The translations under genes and the position numbers were made by a program. DNA of 64,000 nucleotides from assembly GCF_000312365.2 (NCBI RefSeq), contig NZ_HG003685.1, forward strand, positions 288,502-352,501, given 5' to 3'. Below the pieces are notes generated by a model that searched no databases, was not told the DNA's origin, and was given only the letters and a program-made list of their open reading frames with translations. Origin of the DNA: Anaerococcus provencensis. Lineage in GTDB: Bacteria; Bacillota; Clostridia; Tissierellales; Peptoniphilaceae. Below, in pieces: positions 51,776 through 61,798 of the stretch (positions are counted from its first letter, which is position 1; every line of letters starts with the position of its first letter).

Positions 51776-53269
51776 ATGAAATATATATTAGGAGTAGATT
51801 TGGGGACTAGTTCTCTTAAAGGATCTGTCTATACTGTAGATGGTAGTCTGGTAGAAACAAGTTCATCTGCCTATGACTTAATAATTCCACAGAAGGGCTT
51901 CAGTGAACAAAATCCTCACGATTGGATAGATGCTTTTATAAATGTAATATATGACCTTGAAAAAAAGATAGAAGATTTTGATAAAGACTTAGAAGCTTTA
52001 AGTTTTTCTGGGCAAATGCATAGTTTGGTATTGTTGGATCAAAATAATCAAGTTCTAAGAAATGCTATTTTATGGAATGATGTTAGGACAACTAGGCAAT
52101 GTAAGAAAATAATGGAAAATTATGGAAATGACCTAGTTAATATTAGCAAAAACATAGCCTTAGAAGGTTTCACCCTCCCTAAAATCTTGTGGGTTAAAGA
52201 AAATGAAGCAGATATTTGGGATAAAGTAAAACATATGCTTTTGCCAAAGGATTATCTAAGATATTGGCTAACTGGCAAATATAATATGGACTATTCTGAT
52301 GCGGCAGGTACTTTATTATTAGATATAGGTAAAAAAGAGTGGTCAGAAGAAATAGCAGATCAATTTGAAATAGACAAAAATATACTCCCGCCTTTGGTGG
52401 AGTCCATAGAATATGTAGGAGATATTTTGCCAGATATACAGGATAAGCTAGGTCTTAAAAACAAAGTAAAGGTTTATGCTGGTGCAGCTGATAATGCAGC
52501 TAGTGCAGTAGGGTCAGGTATCACAACAAATGATAAAGGAATGATAAGTATAGGAACATCAGGAGTTGTATTGGCCAACAAGGTAAATTTAACAGGCAAT
52601 GAAGATGGGAAATTACATACCTTCAACCATGCCATCCCTGGCTCATATTATTCTATGGGAGTTACCCTTGCTGCCGGTAAAAGTCTTGATTGGTTAAAAT
52701 CGACTTTTGGATCGAATATGACATTTGATGAATTTCTAGAGGGGATTGAAAATGTTAGTCCTGGTTCAGAAGGTTTGATGTTTACCCCATACATCCAAGG
52801 TGAAAGAACTCCGTATAATGATAGCAGTATAAGAGCTTCTTTTGTGGGAATAGATATCTCTCATGATTTACCATGCTTTACAAGAGCAGTCCTTGAAGGA
52901 ATTACATTTTCTCTTAAAGATAGCTTGGAAATAATTGATAAAGAACCTGGTGAAGATGTAAGCCAATTGGTATCAGTAGGTGGAGGCGCCAAAAATAAAA
53001 TTTGGTTGCAATTGCAAGCTGATATTTTAAATAAGAAAATTATCACTCTAGAGATTGAAAATGGACCATCAACTGGCGCTGCTATGATTGCTGCAGTAGG
53101 CTTGGGATATTACGAAAACTTTGGGGAATGTGCCAATAAGTTTGTAAATTACAAAGAAGAATATCAGCCAAATCCTCAGAATGTCCAAGTTTACGAGAAA
53201 TATTATCAGGTATATAAGACTATTTACCAAAATACAAAAGCTATATCCAAAGAACTTCTAGAGATTTAA
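51776..53269 (+). CDS. xylB: xylulokinase
   Basis: A 497-residue FGGY kinase. The phosphate-1 motif is LGVDLGTSSLKGSVY and substrate contact SGQMHSLVLLD follows near residue 80. GAADNAASAVGSG near 235, SIGTSGVVLAN and SVGGGAKNKIW near 400 are conserved. It phosphorylates xylulose to xylulose-5-P. The ATG at 51776 follows GAAAGGA; a TTG further upstream lies in the insertion element and is not used. galM starts 1 nt after it. Confidence 0.95.
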   Translation: MKYILGVDLGTSSLKGSVYTVDGSLVETSSSAYDLIIPQKGFSEQNPHDWIDAFINVIYDLEKKIEDFDKDLEALSFSGQMHSLVLLDQNNQVLRNAILWNDVRTTRQCKKIMENYGNDLVNISKNIALEGFTLPKILWVKENEADIWDKVKHMLLPKDYLRYWLTGKYNMDYSDAAGTLLLDIGKKEWSEEIADQFEIDKNILPPLVESIEYVGDILPDIQDKLGLKNKVKVYAGAADNAASAVGSGITTNDKGMISIGTSGVVLANKVNLTGNEDGKLHTFNHAIPGSYYSMGVTLAAGKSLDWLKSTFGSNMTFDEFLEGIENVSPGSEGLMFTPYIQGERTPYNDSSIRASFVGIDISHDLPCFTRAVLEGITFSLKDSLEIIDKEPGEDVSQLVSVGGGAKNKIWLQLQADILNKKIITLEIENGPSTGAAMIAAVGLGYYENFGECANKFVNYKEEYQPNPQNVQVYEKYYQVYKTIYQNTKAISKELLEI

Positions 53270-53270
53270 T

Positions 53271-54314
53271 ATGAAATATACAGAAAAAAATATAGGAACT
53301 TTTAATGGAGAGCCTGTAACTGAAATTGAACTTATAAATGACCTTGGAAATTCAATTGTATTTTGGAGCCTTGGGGCTCGTATAAATGAATTTAATATAA
53401 GATCTATTGGTAATATTGTTTTATCATATAAAAACATTGACCAACTTATAAATAATAGGTCCTATTACTTTGGAGCAACTATTGGTCGAGTGGCAGGTAG
53501 GATTACAAATTCTAAATTTACTTTAAATGATACTGATTATATCCTAGATGCAAACGAAGCTAACAATCACTTGCACGGTGGCAAATCAGGTTATGATTTA
53601 AGAAATTGGTCTTATGAAATAAAAGAATGCGATTCGGCAATAAAGGTGATATTCTCTTTGCTCGACAAAGAGAAAGACAATTATTATCCAGGTGATTTAG
53701 AAATCAAAGTAATTCATAGCTTTAATAATGATAACGAATGGACTGTTGAGTATAGGGCACATTCTAACAAAGATACCATAGTAAATCCAACTAACCATGT
53801 TTATTTTAATCTAAATGGAGAAAAATCATCTGTTGCGAATCACTATCTAACAATACCCTCCACAGAAATATTAGAAACAAATGATGATAGTAGTCCAAAT
53901 GGAAAAAGACAATCAGCACTAGGGACAGATATATATTTTAACAAAACTGTCAGGATGGAAAAAATATTTGAAAGCAATCACCCTGAAGTATTGAAAAATA
54001 AGGGTTTGGATACTATATATGTACTAGATAATACCAATCCTGTTATTTTAGAAAATCCTTCAAAAAACATTAATCTAGAAATTAATACAGATAGGACTTG
54101 TTTAATAGTTTATACTCTAAATAAAATAAATGAGGATTCCTCAATGGATCTTTGTAAACACCAAGGAATTGCGCTAGAAACACAATTGTTTCCAGATGCT
54201 ATAAATCACGAAGATTTTGGGAATATAATACTTAAGAAGGGAAATGAGTTCTATTCAAAAACTGTGTATAAGGTGAAGGCAAAAAGGAATGAAAATACAA
54301 AGGAGGCAAAATGA
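53271..54314 (+). CDS. galM: aldose 1-epimerase (mutarotase)
   Basis: A 347-residue mutarotase. [17 protein letters not shown] near residue 97 and [12 protein letters not shown] near 167 hold the two catalytic His. [13 protein letters not shown] near 300 holds the catalytic Glu. It interconverts alpha and beta sugar anomers, here probably xylose. It lies between xylB (1 nt) and the transaldolase gene, which overlaps its stop by 4 nt. Confidence 0.93.
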   Translation: MKYTEKNIGTFNGEPVTEIELINDLGNSIVFWSLGARINEFNIRSIGNIVLSYKNIDQLINNRSYYFGATIGRVAGRITNSKFTLNDTDYILDANEANNHLHGGKSGYDLRNWSYEIKECDSAIKVIFSLLDKEKDNYYPGDLEIKVIHSFNNDNEWTVEYRAHSNKDTIVNPTNHVYFNLNGEKSSVANHYLTIPSTEILETNDDSSPNGKRQSALGTDIYFNKTVRMEKIFESNHPEVLKNKGLDTIYVLDNTNPVILENPSKNINLEINTDRTCLIVYTLNKINEDSSMDLCKHQGIALETQLFPDAINHEDFGNIILKKGNEFYSKTVYKVKAKRNENTKEAK

Positions 54315-54964
54315 AGTTTTTCTTGGACACTGCAAATGTAGATGAAATCAAAAGAGTTAACGATCTGGGGCTTTGTGATGGGGTTACTACTAATCCTTCT
54401 TTGATTAACAAAGAGGGTAGAGATTTTAAGGAAGTTGTTAGCGAGATCTCAAAGATAGTTGATGGACCTGTTTCTGCTGAAGTTACTTGCTATGACTATG
54501 AAGGGATGGTTGACCAAGCCCGTGATTTGGCTAAGTGGTCTGATAATATAGTTGTAAAGATCCCTATGACAGAGGATGGCCTTAAGGCCATACACACCCT
54601 ATCAAGGGAAGGGATAAAAACTAATTGTACACTTATATTTTCCCTTTCCCAAGGAATTATGGCTATGAAGGCTGGAGCAACATATATTTCTCCATTTATG
54701 GGAAGAATCGATGATATGGGAGAAAACGGAGCAGAACTTGTTGCTTCCCTTCGTGATGTGATTGATATATATGGATACGAATCAGAAATAATCGCAGCAA
54801 GCATCAGACACATCAACCATCTAGAAGAAGCTGCCCTAGCAGGTGCACACATAGCAACTATTCCAGGGTCATTGTTTGAGAAATTGTGGACTCATCCATT
54901 GACTACAGCAGGCATTGATGCCTTTGTCAAAGACTGGGAAAAATTTGAATCTAGAAATAAATAA
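54311..54964 (+). CDS. tal: transaldolase / fructose-6-phosphate aldolase family
   Basis: A 217-residue short transaldolase (TalC/FSA-like). [19 protein letters not shown] at the start, [13 protein letters not shown], the Schiff-base Lys in [11 protein letters not shown] near residue 86, and [10 protein letters not shown] near 135 are conserved. In this operon it lets xylulose-5-P derived sugars flow through the non-oxidative pentose phosphate path. It starts behind AAGGAGG, overlapping galM, and ends the operon. Confidence 0.92.
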   Translation: MKFFLDTANVDEIKRVNDLGLCDGVTTNPSLINKEGRDFKEVVSEISKIVDGPVSAEVTCYDYEGMVDQARDLAKWSDNIVVKIPMTEDGLKAIHTLSREGIKTNCTLIFSLSQGIMAMKAGATYISPFMGRIDDMGENGAELVASLRDVIDIYGYESEIIAASIRHINHLEEAALAGAHIATIPGSLFEKLWTHPLTTAGIDAFVKDWEKFESRNK

Positions 54965-55007
54965 TTAAAAAGCGGGTGAGACCTGCTATCATTTATAGAG
55001 CGTTGAT

Positions 55008-55043
55008 AAAGTAGGTGAGAATAACACACTCATCTACTTTTTA
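55008..55043 (+). terminator. rho-independent terminator of the xyl operon
   Basis: Arms AAAGTAGGTGAG and CTCATCTACTTT around a nine-base loop, followed by TTTT. Confidence 0.75.
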
Positions 55044-55263
55044 ATGCTCAAATATATATTTACAATGATTTATATAATATATTAAGGAATAAGTATATTA
55101 TATAAAATACAAATGATACACATGACTTGACATAAATAATGTCTATGTAGTTTAAAGCTTTAGTTAATAGTAATCATATTGTTAGCAAGCTGATTCGGCT
55201 CTTTTAACTGAGATGGTATTCATACGAATTCCCTTATGTAAGTGAAGTTTTTTTAAACAATAA

Positions 55264-55800
55264 AGAGACTGTATAAAAATTATGACGAATTTATTCATAA
55301 TTTAGTAGAATCCGTAAAGTTTATGAGCTAAATATTTTTATTATTAATAATTTTTAATAAATGATATAAAATGTTCTTCAGTCAAATCCATAATATTGTG
55401 TAAAATATGCTAATACAATATTTGCTATTTCATCTTAATATACAATTTAGAAGAGGTTATCCAATCCTCATTGATATCAATGAGGATTGTGCCTATTAGT
55501 CTAATAGCTGAATCTTCATTAGGGAATATTCTAATTACTTTTTCTCGTCTTCTAACTTCTTGATTTAGTCTTTCTAAGTAATTGTTGACCTAAGCCACAT
55601 CATTAGATAAGTATGCAAAGGCATCGTCAAATCATTTATCTAAGGTGTTTAAAGAGTTTTGGAATTTCTTTTCGCTTTCGTATTTTAAAAAGATTTCATC
55701 TTTAATTTTTCTTGTCAAGTTGATATCTTGGATTTTAAATAGAGCTTTGATATCAGTTTTAAAGTCTTCATCGTTTTTAATGTTTAGAATAATTTATGTT
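55264..55800 (-). pseudogene. decayed IS256-family (Mutator) transposase remnant
   Basis: The stretch 54965-56036 has no intact gene. On the minus strand about 55421-55800 reads as a transposase C-terminal part: NDEDFKTDIKALFKIQ, a segment ending KYESEKKFQNSLNTLDK, then stops, then NNYLERLNQEVRRREKVIRIFPNED and SAIRLIGTILIDINEDW. The ERLNQE.RRR..VIRIFPN block is diagnostic of IS256. Two in-frame stops interrupt it and the N-terminal catalytic region is gone. AGAGACTGTATAAAAATT near 55264 resembles an IS256-type end. The rest of this region (55045-55260 and 55800-55960) shows nothing I can name. Confidence 0.75.
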
Positions 55801-55965
55801 TTTATTGTAAATATAGTTGGGTAGTTGTTAATCTTAGTTTGTTTTTCTGGTATAAACATTGTACTAATTAAAGTTTTAAATAAATCTTATATATACAATT
55901 ATGCATAATCCATTATATTTTTCACCACAAATATATATAAATATACCTTTAAATAAATAGAAGCC

Positions 55966-56026
55966 TTGACAAGAAAAAGTTTTCATGATATAAATAAGCT
56001 AACTTATTTTAGTATATAAAATAAGT
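55966..56026 (+). promoter_or_regulatory. promoter and perfect palindromic operator of the 56-63 kb operon
   Basis: TTGACA (55966-55971), 17-bp spacer, TATAAA (55989-55994). A perfect inverted repeat, ACTTATTTTA / TAAAATAAGT with centre GTATA (56002-56026), follows at the expected start point and ends just before the ribosome site. It is the natural site for the repressor encoded by the first gene. Confidence 0.75.
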
Positions 56027-56036
56027 AGGAGGCTCC

Positions 56037-57083
56037 ATGAAAAAATTATCTATAAATGATGTAAAGACATCAAATCGAAAACTAGTAATTAATACAATCT
56101 TATCAAACCCGGGATTATCAAGATTAGATTTAAGTAAATTGACTAAGCTTTCAACAGCAACAATTACATCACTTACGAAAGAATTGATTGAAGAAAATAT
56201 TATTTATGAATCCGAAGTTAAAAAATCTACAGGTGGCAGACCTAAAGTAGGATTACGAGTTACAGAATTATCATCAGTAAATTTAGTTTTTGAAGTAAGA
56301 CATCGATCCATTACTTTTAAAAAATATAAGGAACATAATATTGTGGATGAAAAGGTATTCAATATGGACTATTTGGATGGTAATTATATGGTTCATATAA
56401 TAACTCAGATTGTAAAAGATAATTCTAAGAATATTACAAATGCAGTGGTTTTACTTGAAGAAAATATTAATCAAAACGAGATTAGCTACTTATTCGAGAC
56501 TCCTGTTAATAGTGACAGAATTTCTTTTAGTGCTGCGCTAAATATGTATAATGATATTCCAATTCCAATTGAGAGTAGCCTTAAATATATTTTAACTGAA
56601 GAAATAGCAAAGGTGGAATCTGAATTTATAGAGCTTTATGCCTTTGTATCTGTTGATGAGAAATTAAGTACGCAAGTAATGTATAACTTTAATAGTTTTG
56701 ATAAAACTAATAAGTTAAAAACCACTATAGAATTGTCTGAAATATTTAGTTTAAATAATACCTTAGATATGTGGCTTGATACTTATAATAGAATTAATTG
56801 TTTAATTGAAAATAATATAAATATTTCTAGATATGATGTATCTTTAAAGAATTTTATCAATCGTTTATCTTTTGCATTAGATAATTTATTGATTTTCTAT
56901 AATTTAGATGCTATTTTTTTAATAGGGAATGCTAGTAAAATACCGAATATTGATAGAAAAGTATCCAAATTAATGGTGAATACTAAAAATCTTGCACTAA
57001 TTGATTCGTTTGAAACAACAAAATCAGACAAATCAAGCAATTTAAACGAAGCTCTAATCAGAGAGTTATACTTGGGAGAATAA
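56037..57083 (+). CDS. ROK-like repressor with degenerate sugar domain
   Basis: A 348-residue protein. The N-terminal 75 residues are a ROK/NagC-type winged HTH (SRLDLSKLTKLSTATITSLTKELIEENIIYE followed by STGGRPKVGL). The remainder has the length of a ROK domain but lacks the DxGxT phosphate loop and the CxCGxxGCxE zinc knuckle that the other ROK protein (42539) has. It probably binds a non-sugar ligand or works as a scaffold. It is the first gene of the six-gene operon, directly after its own palindrome, so autoregulation is likely. The next gene starts 2 nt away. Confidence 0.7.
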   Translation: MKKLSINDVKTSNRKLVINTILSNPGLSRLDLSKLTKLSTATITSLTKELIEENIIYESEVKKSTGGRPKVGLRVTELSSVNLVFEVRHRSITFKKYKEHNIVDEKVFNMDYLDGNYMVHIITQIVKDNSKNITNAVVLLEENINQNEISYLFETPVNSDRISFSAALNMYNDIPIPIESSLKYILTEEIAKVESEFIELYAFVSVDEKLSTQVMYNFNSFDKTNKLKTTIELSEIFSLNNTLDMWLDTYNRINCLIENNINISRYDVSLKNFINRLSFALDNLLIFYNLDAIFLIGNASKIPNIDRKVSKLMVNTKNLALIDSFETTKSDKSSNLNEALIRELYLGE

Positions 57084-57085
57084 AA

Positions 57086-57778
57086 ATGTTAAGAAATATT
57101 ATTGACAATAATAAGTTTACTTTATTAGTTAGCTTACCAGCTAATAAAATTGAATACGCAACTGCTGCACTAGAATCTGGAGCTGATGGAGTAAAGGTAC
57201 ATCTAAATGTTCATCATTATGCTTCAAATAATACTTATGGATCATTCGAAGAAGAAAGGACCTTTTTAGAAGACTTATCAAGGGAAGTCAAAAAATATGA
57301 TAAAATATTTGGCTTGGTTCCTGGTGAAGGAAATAAATATGCATCAACTGATGAACTTGAAAAGCTAAATCAATTAGGGGCAGATTTCTTATCCTCTTAT
57401 GTTGAGTACGCACCAGCTGAATTGTTATTAAATAAAAAGTTTGATATTTTAGGAGCGTTATCTTCTACTACAGACATAAAGCCTGACTATTTAAATGAAG
57501 TAAACACAGATATATTGGAATGCTCAATTGTTCCACAAGAGAAGTACAGAACACAATTAACTATTTATGATTTGGCTAAGTATTCTAATGTTGTAAAAAA
57601 TACAAATAAACCGGTTTTGATCCCTACCCAAAAAAAGATAAAACCAGAAGAAATAGTTCTTTTGCATGATATAGGTTGCAAAGCTATCATGCTAGGAGCA
57701 GTTGTTTTTGAAGATAGAAATATAGATACATACAAAAGAGTGATAAGCGAGTTTAGAAAAAATATAGATAGTTTATAG
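57086..57778 (+). CDS. TIM-barrel-like protein of unknown function
   Basis: A 230-residue soluble protein with alternating strands and helices. ALESGADGVKVHLNVHHYAS near residue 30, IFGLVPGEGNKYA near 75, FDILGALSSTTD near 118 and IGCKAIMLGAVVFEDRN near 200 look like successive beta strands of a TIM barrel. The last resembles the phosphate-binding end of HisA/NanE/ThiE-type barrels. I cannot assign a known family. It could be an epimerase, aldolase or lyase acting on a phosphorylated or carboxylated intermediate. It lies second in the operon, between regulator and transporter. Confidence 0.6.
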   Translation: MLRNIIDNNKFTLLVSLPANKIEYATAALESGADGVKVHLNVHHYASNNTYGSFEEERTFLEDLSREVKKYDKIFGLVPGEGNKYASTDELEKLNQLGADFLSSYVEYAPAELLLNKKFDILGALSSTTDIKPDYLNEVNTDILECSIVPQEKYRTQLTIYDLAKYSNVVKNTNKPVLIPTQKKIKPEEIVLLHDIGCKAIMLGAVVFEDRNIDTYKRVISEFRKNIDSL

Positions 57779-57788
57779 GAGAATATAT

Positions 57789-59093
57789 ATGATTAAAGGT
57801 GTATTAATTTTAGTTTTATTTCTAATTATTGCAGGTTTGATGATTTCAAAAAAAATGCCAACTTTAATAGCTCTTCCTTTATTAGCAATAGGGATATCTG
57901 TGATTTCAGGTGTTCCTTTTATTGCAACGGATGTAGATGGTAACAATATTGGATGGCTTCATTCGGTAATTGAAGCTGGTAGTACACGTATGGCAAGTGC
58001 CTATATAGCAGTTATTTTTGGAGCTTGGCTTGGCCAGATGATGAATAAATCTGGGGTAACTGAAAATTTGATAAAAAAAGCTGCGGAGTTAGGAGGAGAT
58101 AGGCCGTTGGTTATAACTATAGTTCTTTCTATAGTTGTTGCACTTTTGTTTACGACTTTAGCGGGACTAGGTTCAATTATTATGGTAGGTACTATTGTAT
58201 TACCAATAATGGTATCTATTGGTATACCAGCACTTTCTGCTGTATCTATTTTTTTAATGGCTTTTGCAACTGGTCTTAGTTTTAATATTGCCAATTGGCA
58301 AACATACAGTAGTATTTTTGGCGTAGAAGTGCAACAAATAAAATCATTTTCGATTTACCTAATGATAGCAACTACTATAGCTACTTTAGTTTTAATTATT
58401 AGAGAGTTCAAAATCAATGGAATTAAGTTATCTTTTTCAAACCAATTGAATAACGAACTTAATAACAAGAACGAACTTAAAGGAGTAAGAGGTTTCCTAG
58501 CTATGATTACACCTATAATTCCAATTATATTAGTTGTATTTTTAAAATTTCCGATAGTTCCATCCTTTATGGTGGGAATAATATGGATTGCAATAGCTAC
58601 ATTTAAAAATTGGAATAAAACGATGGGACTTATAACAAAATCATGCTATGATGGGATATCCGATGCAGCGCCAGCTGTAATACTAATGGTCGGAATTGGG
58701 ATGTTATATCTATCTGTAACGAATCCTATAGTAATGGATGTATTAAATCCTTTAATGTCAGTAGTTACTCCAAAAACTAGAATTATGTTTATTCTATTTT
58801 TTGTAGTGTTTGCTCCGTTAGCATTATATAGGGGACCTTTAAATTTGTTTGGCTTGGGATCTGGTATAGCAGCTTTAATGATTAGTTTAGGCGTTCTTCC
58901 TACATTAGCTGTTATGGGAGCTTTCCTATCTGTTGAACGAATCCAAGCTGTTGGAGACCCTACAAACACACAAAACGTTTGGTGTGCAAATTTTGTTGGA
59001 GTAGAAGTAAATACAATTACGAAAAAATTGCTACCATATTTATGGGCACTAACTACTATTGGAGTTCTAATAGCTGCCTTTAAATATTTTTAG
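57789..59093 (+). CDS. organic-anion transporter, CitMHS/GntP-like
   Basis: A 434-residue membrane protein with about twelve helices and a cytoplasmic loop near residues 210-235 (NQLNNELNNKNELKG). FGAWLGQMMNKSGVTENLIKKAAELGGDRP near residue 78 is typical of ion-transporter superfamily permeases (CitMHS, GntP, DcuC groups). TLAGLGSIIMVGTIVLP near 119 and VGDPTNTQNVWCANF near 388 flank the substrate region. It probably imports the carboxylate or cyclic-amide substrate of the operon. It starts 10 nt after the TIM-barrel gene. Confidence 0.75.
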   Translation: MIKGVLILVLFLIIAGLMISKKMPTLIALPLLAIGISVISGVPFIATDVDGNNIGWLHSVIEAGSTRMASAYIAVIFGAWLGQMMNKSGVTENLIKKAAELGGDRPLVITIVLSIVVALLFTTLAGLGSIIMVGTIVLPIMVSIGIPALSAVSIFLMAFATGLSFNIANWQTYSSIFGVEVQQIKSFSIYLMIATTIATLVLIIREFKINGIKLSFSNQLNNELNNKNELKGVRGFLAMITPIIPIILVVFLKFPIVPSFMVGIIWIAIATFKNWNKTMGLITKSCYDGISDAAPAVILMVGIGMLYLSVTNPIVMDVLNPLMSVVTPKTRIMFILFFVVFAPLALYRGPLNLFGLGSGIAALMISLGVLPTLAVMGAFLSVERIQAVGDPTNTQNVWCANFVGVEVNTITKKLLPYLWALTTIGVLIAAFKYF

Positions 59094-59106
59094 ATAGGGA
59101 GAGATT

Positions 59107-61257
59107 ATGAAAGTAAGAATTGGTATAGATGTAGGTGGTACATTTACTGATGCTGCAGTAATAAATAATGAGACTTATGAATTGGTGGGATCTTCTAAAG
59201 TTCCCACTACACATAATTCTACTCTAGGGGTAGCTGAAGGTATTATACAAGTTTTAAACGATGTATTAAAAAAATACAGAATTGATCCTTCAGATGTAGT
59301 GTTTATAGCACATGGTACAACACAAGCCACAAATGCTCTTCTGGAGGGTGATGTTTCTAAAGTAGGAGTTATTACTGTAGGACAAGGTGTTGAAGGGTTA
59401 AAATCTAAAAGAGACACATCTTTTGGAGATATAAAGCTTACAAATAATAAATATTTAAGTACAGAAAATCAATATATAGATTTAAAGGAATACGATGGAG
59501 TTAATCAAGAAATTGCAGAAAATGCAATTTTAAATCTTAAAAATGAAGGGTGTGAATCCTTAGTTGCTGCAGAAGCCTTTAGTGTTAATAATCCTAACAA
59601 TGAGAATTACATAGTAGAGGTAAGTGAAAAAAATGGACTTGCTGCTACAGCAACAAACGAAATATCAAAATTATATGGTCTTAAGGTTAGAACTAAGACA
59701 GCTATAATAAATGCCAGTATAATGCCTAAAATGCTTGAAACAGCTAATATGACAGAATCAAGTATTAAAGAATCAAATATTAAATCTCAGTTAATGGTTA
59801 TGAGATGTGATGGTGGAGTAATGAGCATTGAAGAGGTGAGAAAAAGACCTATTTTAACTATTTTATCAGGTCCTTCTGCTGGAGTTGCTGGAGCACTGAT
59901 GTATGAAAAACTTACTGATGGTATATTTTTAGAGGTTGGAGGCACATCCACAGATATTTCGTGTGTTAAAGATGGAAAAGTAATGATAAAATACGCAGAG
60001 GTAGGAGATCACAAGACATATATAAATTCCCTAGATGTCAGAACAGTAGGTATAGGTGGAGGATCCATGGTCCAATTCGAAAACAACAAAATAGTTGGAA
60101 CTGGACCTAGGTCTGCTCACATCGCAGGACTCGATTATGAGGTTTATGCGGATCCGTCTGAAATAGTTAATCCGGTATTAAAAGTTATTAGCCCAATAAA
60201 TGGCGATCCAGATTATTGTTATATTGAGTGCTTAAATAATAAAAAATATTGTCTAACATTATCAGGAGCTGCAAATATTCTTGGATATATCAATGAAGGA
60301 GATTATGCAAGAGGGAATGTAGAATCAGCAAGAAAAGCTTGGGAGCCATTAGCTACCAAATGTGGCTTAACAATTGAAGAAGCTGCAAAAGCAGTGATGG
60401 ATTTTGCTGCTAAAAAGAACTCAGAAGTTGTAAATAAGATAATTGGAGACTATGATTTAAATCCAAGAAGCACAATTTTTGTAGGCGGAGGAGGCGGAGC
60501 AAGTGTAGTAGTTCCTCATTTAGGTGAGTATATGAATTATAAGTATAAAGTAGCTAAAAATGCTCCGGTAATATCAACTATTGGTGTTGCTTTAGCAATG
60601 GTAAGAGAAGTGGTTGAAAGAACTGTTGCCAATCCAACTGAGGAGGAAATTCTAGAGATTAGGAGAGAAGTTGAAAGAGCAATAATTAATTCAGGAGCTA
60701 ACTCATCAACTGTAGAAATATCAGTAGAAGTAGATAACCAAAGGAACTTAATTAGGGGTACTGCAATAGGAACTACAGAATTAAGAACTAAAGATTTATC
60801 ACAATCAAACTTAGAAACTAAGGATTTATTGGCTATAGTAGCTGATAATCTAGGTGTTAGCATTTCTGAACTAAGTATCGTGGCCCAAAACAAAAAAATG
60901 ATAGCTGTTGTATATAAAAATGTATCCAGAAAGTTTGGGATTTTTAAAAAAATAAGTAATAACTTAAGGCTAATCGATAATGAAGGCGTGATAAGACTCC
61001 AAAAGAATAATGCTAATGTATTTCAAACAACTAAAGATAATTATTTGCAGACGTTAAATTATGTTCTTGATGAATATACAGAATATAATGATGGTGGTGC
61101 TCAATTACCTAATATATATATAGTTAATGATCTTAAAATAATAGATGTTTCAGGATTACAAACATCATCTCAGGTAATTGCTTTAGCAGACATTGAATTG
61201 GCATCTACTCCAGAAGATGAGACTCTTATTATAATTTCTACAAGTAGAGCTGACTAA
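59107..61257 (+). CDS. hydantoinase/oxoprolinase HyuA-type subunit
   Basis: A 716-residue HyuA-family ATPase. The N-terminal RIGIDVGGTFTDAAVI and FIAHGTTQATNALLEGD near residue 68 belong to Hydant_A_N. LSGPSAGVAGALMYEKL near 257 and FLEVGGTSTDISCVKDGK near 277 belong to the core. GGGGGASVVVPHLGEY lies near 460. The family uses ATP to open cyclic amides (hydantoins, 5-oxoproline), or carboxylates ketones. The usual HyuB partner is absent here. The C-terminal 170 residues are divergent. It starts 13 nt after the transporter, and the next gene 1 nt after its stop. Confidence 0.85.
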   Translation: MKVRIGIDVGGTFTDAAVINNETYELVGSSKVPTTHNSTLGVAEGIIQVLNDVLKKYRIDPSDVVFIAHGTTQATNALLEGDVSKVGVITVGQGVEGLKSKRDTSFGDIKLTNNKYLSTENQYIDLKEYDGVNQEIAENAILNLKNEGCESLVAAEAFSVNNPNNENYIVEVSEKNGLAATATNEISKLYGLKVRTKTAIINASIMPKMLETANMTESSIKESNIKSQLMVMRCDGGVMSIEEVRKRPILTILSGPSAGVAGALMYEKLTDGIFLEVGGTSTDISCVKDGKVMIKYAEVGDHKTYINSLDVRTVGIGGGSMVQFENNKIVGTGPRSAHIAGLDYEVYADPSEIVNPVLKVISPINGDPDYCYIECLNNKKYCLTLSGAANILGYINEGDYARGNVESARKAWEPLATKCGLTIEEAAKAVMDFAAKKNSEVVNKIIGDYDLNPRSTIFVGGGGGASVVVPHLGEYMNYKYKVAKNAPVISTIGVALAMVREVVERTVANPTEEEILEIRREVERAIINSGANSSTVEISVEVDNQRNLIRGTAIGTTELRTKDLSQSNLETKDLLAIVADNLGVSISELSIVAQNKKMIAVVYKNVSRKFGIFKKISNNLRLIDNEGVIRLQKNNANVFQTTKDNYLQTLNYVLDEYTEYNDGGAQLPNIYIVNDLKIIDVSGLQTSSQVIALADIELASTPEDETLIIISTSRAD

Positions 61258-61258
61258 C

Positions 61259-61798
61259 ATGGCAGAAATAAGATTGCCTTTTCCTGATTATAATTTATCT
61301 AAAGATGAGGTTTTAAATAGTAATTTATCAAAAAAAACTACCCAAAAGTGCGCTTTAAAATATTTTGATCAATCTTGGAAATGTGGTAAATATCAAGCTG
61401 AGCAATTAATATCGAATGACACAGTTGCGAATTTTGAAGAAGAGTTTATATCTCGAAACTATAGGATTTATGAATATCACATAGATAATAAAATTGGCAA
61501 TATTCGTTATTATGCTGATATTTTTCCTGAAAACAAAATTATAAAGCTATACTCTTTATCAATCAAAAAATGGTCTGACCAATTTGATTTGAATTATGAA
61601 AGATCGAAGAATTTAGTACTTGCTCATGAATACTTTCACTATATAGAATACTCATCTATAGGATTTTTAAGTGAAATGACTAATATACCATACTTAAAAA
61701 TTGGAAACTATAAATTCGGAAAATTAAAGTTTAATATCTTATCTGAGGTCGGAGCATATTCATTTGTGAATACATTAATAGAAAGAGGTGTAGTATGA
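61259..61798 (+). CDS. small HExxH protein, putative metallopeptidase or metal-dependent hydrolase
   Basis: A 179-residue soluble protein that I do not recognise. [13 protein letters not shown] has HEYFH at residues 123-127, a zinc HExxH helix. [10 protein letters not shown] with Glu163, 40 residues later, is well placed to be the third (gluzincin) ligand. There is no signal peptide. Two Cys (31 and 42) are in the N-terminal half. It begins 1 nt after the HyuA gene and overlaps the FAD oxidoreductase start by 4 nt, so it is part of the pathway's translation unit. It could hydrolyse an amide in place of the missing HyuB. Confidence 0.6.
   Translation: MAEIRLPFPDYNLSKDEVLNSNLSKKTTQKCALKYFDQSWKCGKYQAEQLISNDTVANFEEEFISRNYRIYEYHIDNKIGNIRYYADIFPENKIIKLYSLSIKKWSDQFDLNYERSKNLVLAHEYFHYIEYSSIGFLSEMTNIPYLKIGNYKFGKLKFNILSEVGAYSFVNTLIERGVV

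Noticed and set aside
55441..55800. Possible small protein genes in the AT-rich gap
   Set aside because: The only protein similarity is to an interrupted IS256 transposase on the minus strand; no intact frame remains.
57086..57778. Assignment as NanE, CutC or another named TIM barrel
   Set aside because: The strand motifs are compatible with a barrel but none of the diagnostic catalytic motifs of these families is present.
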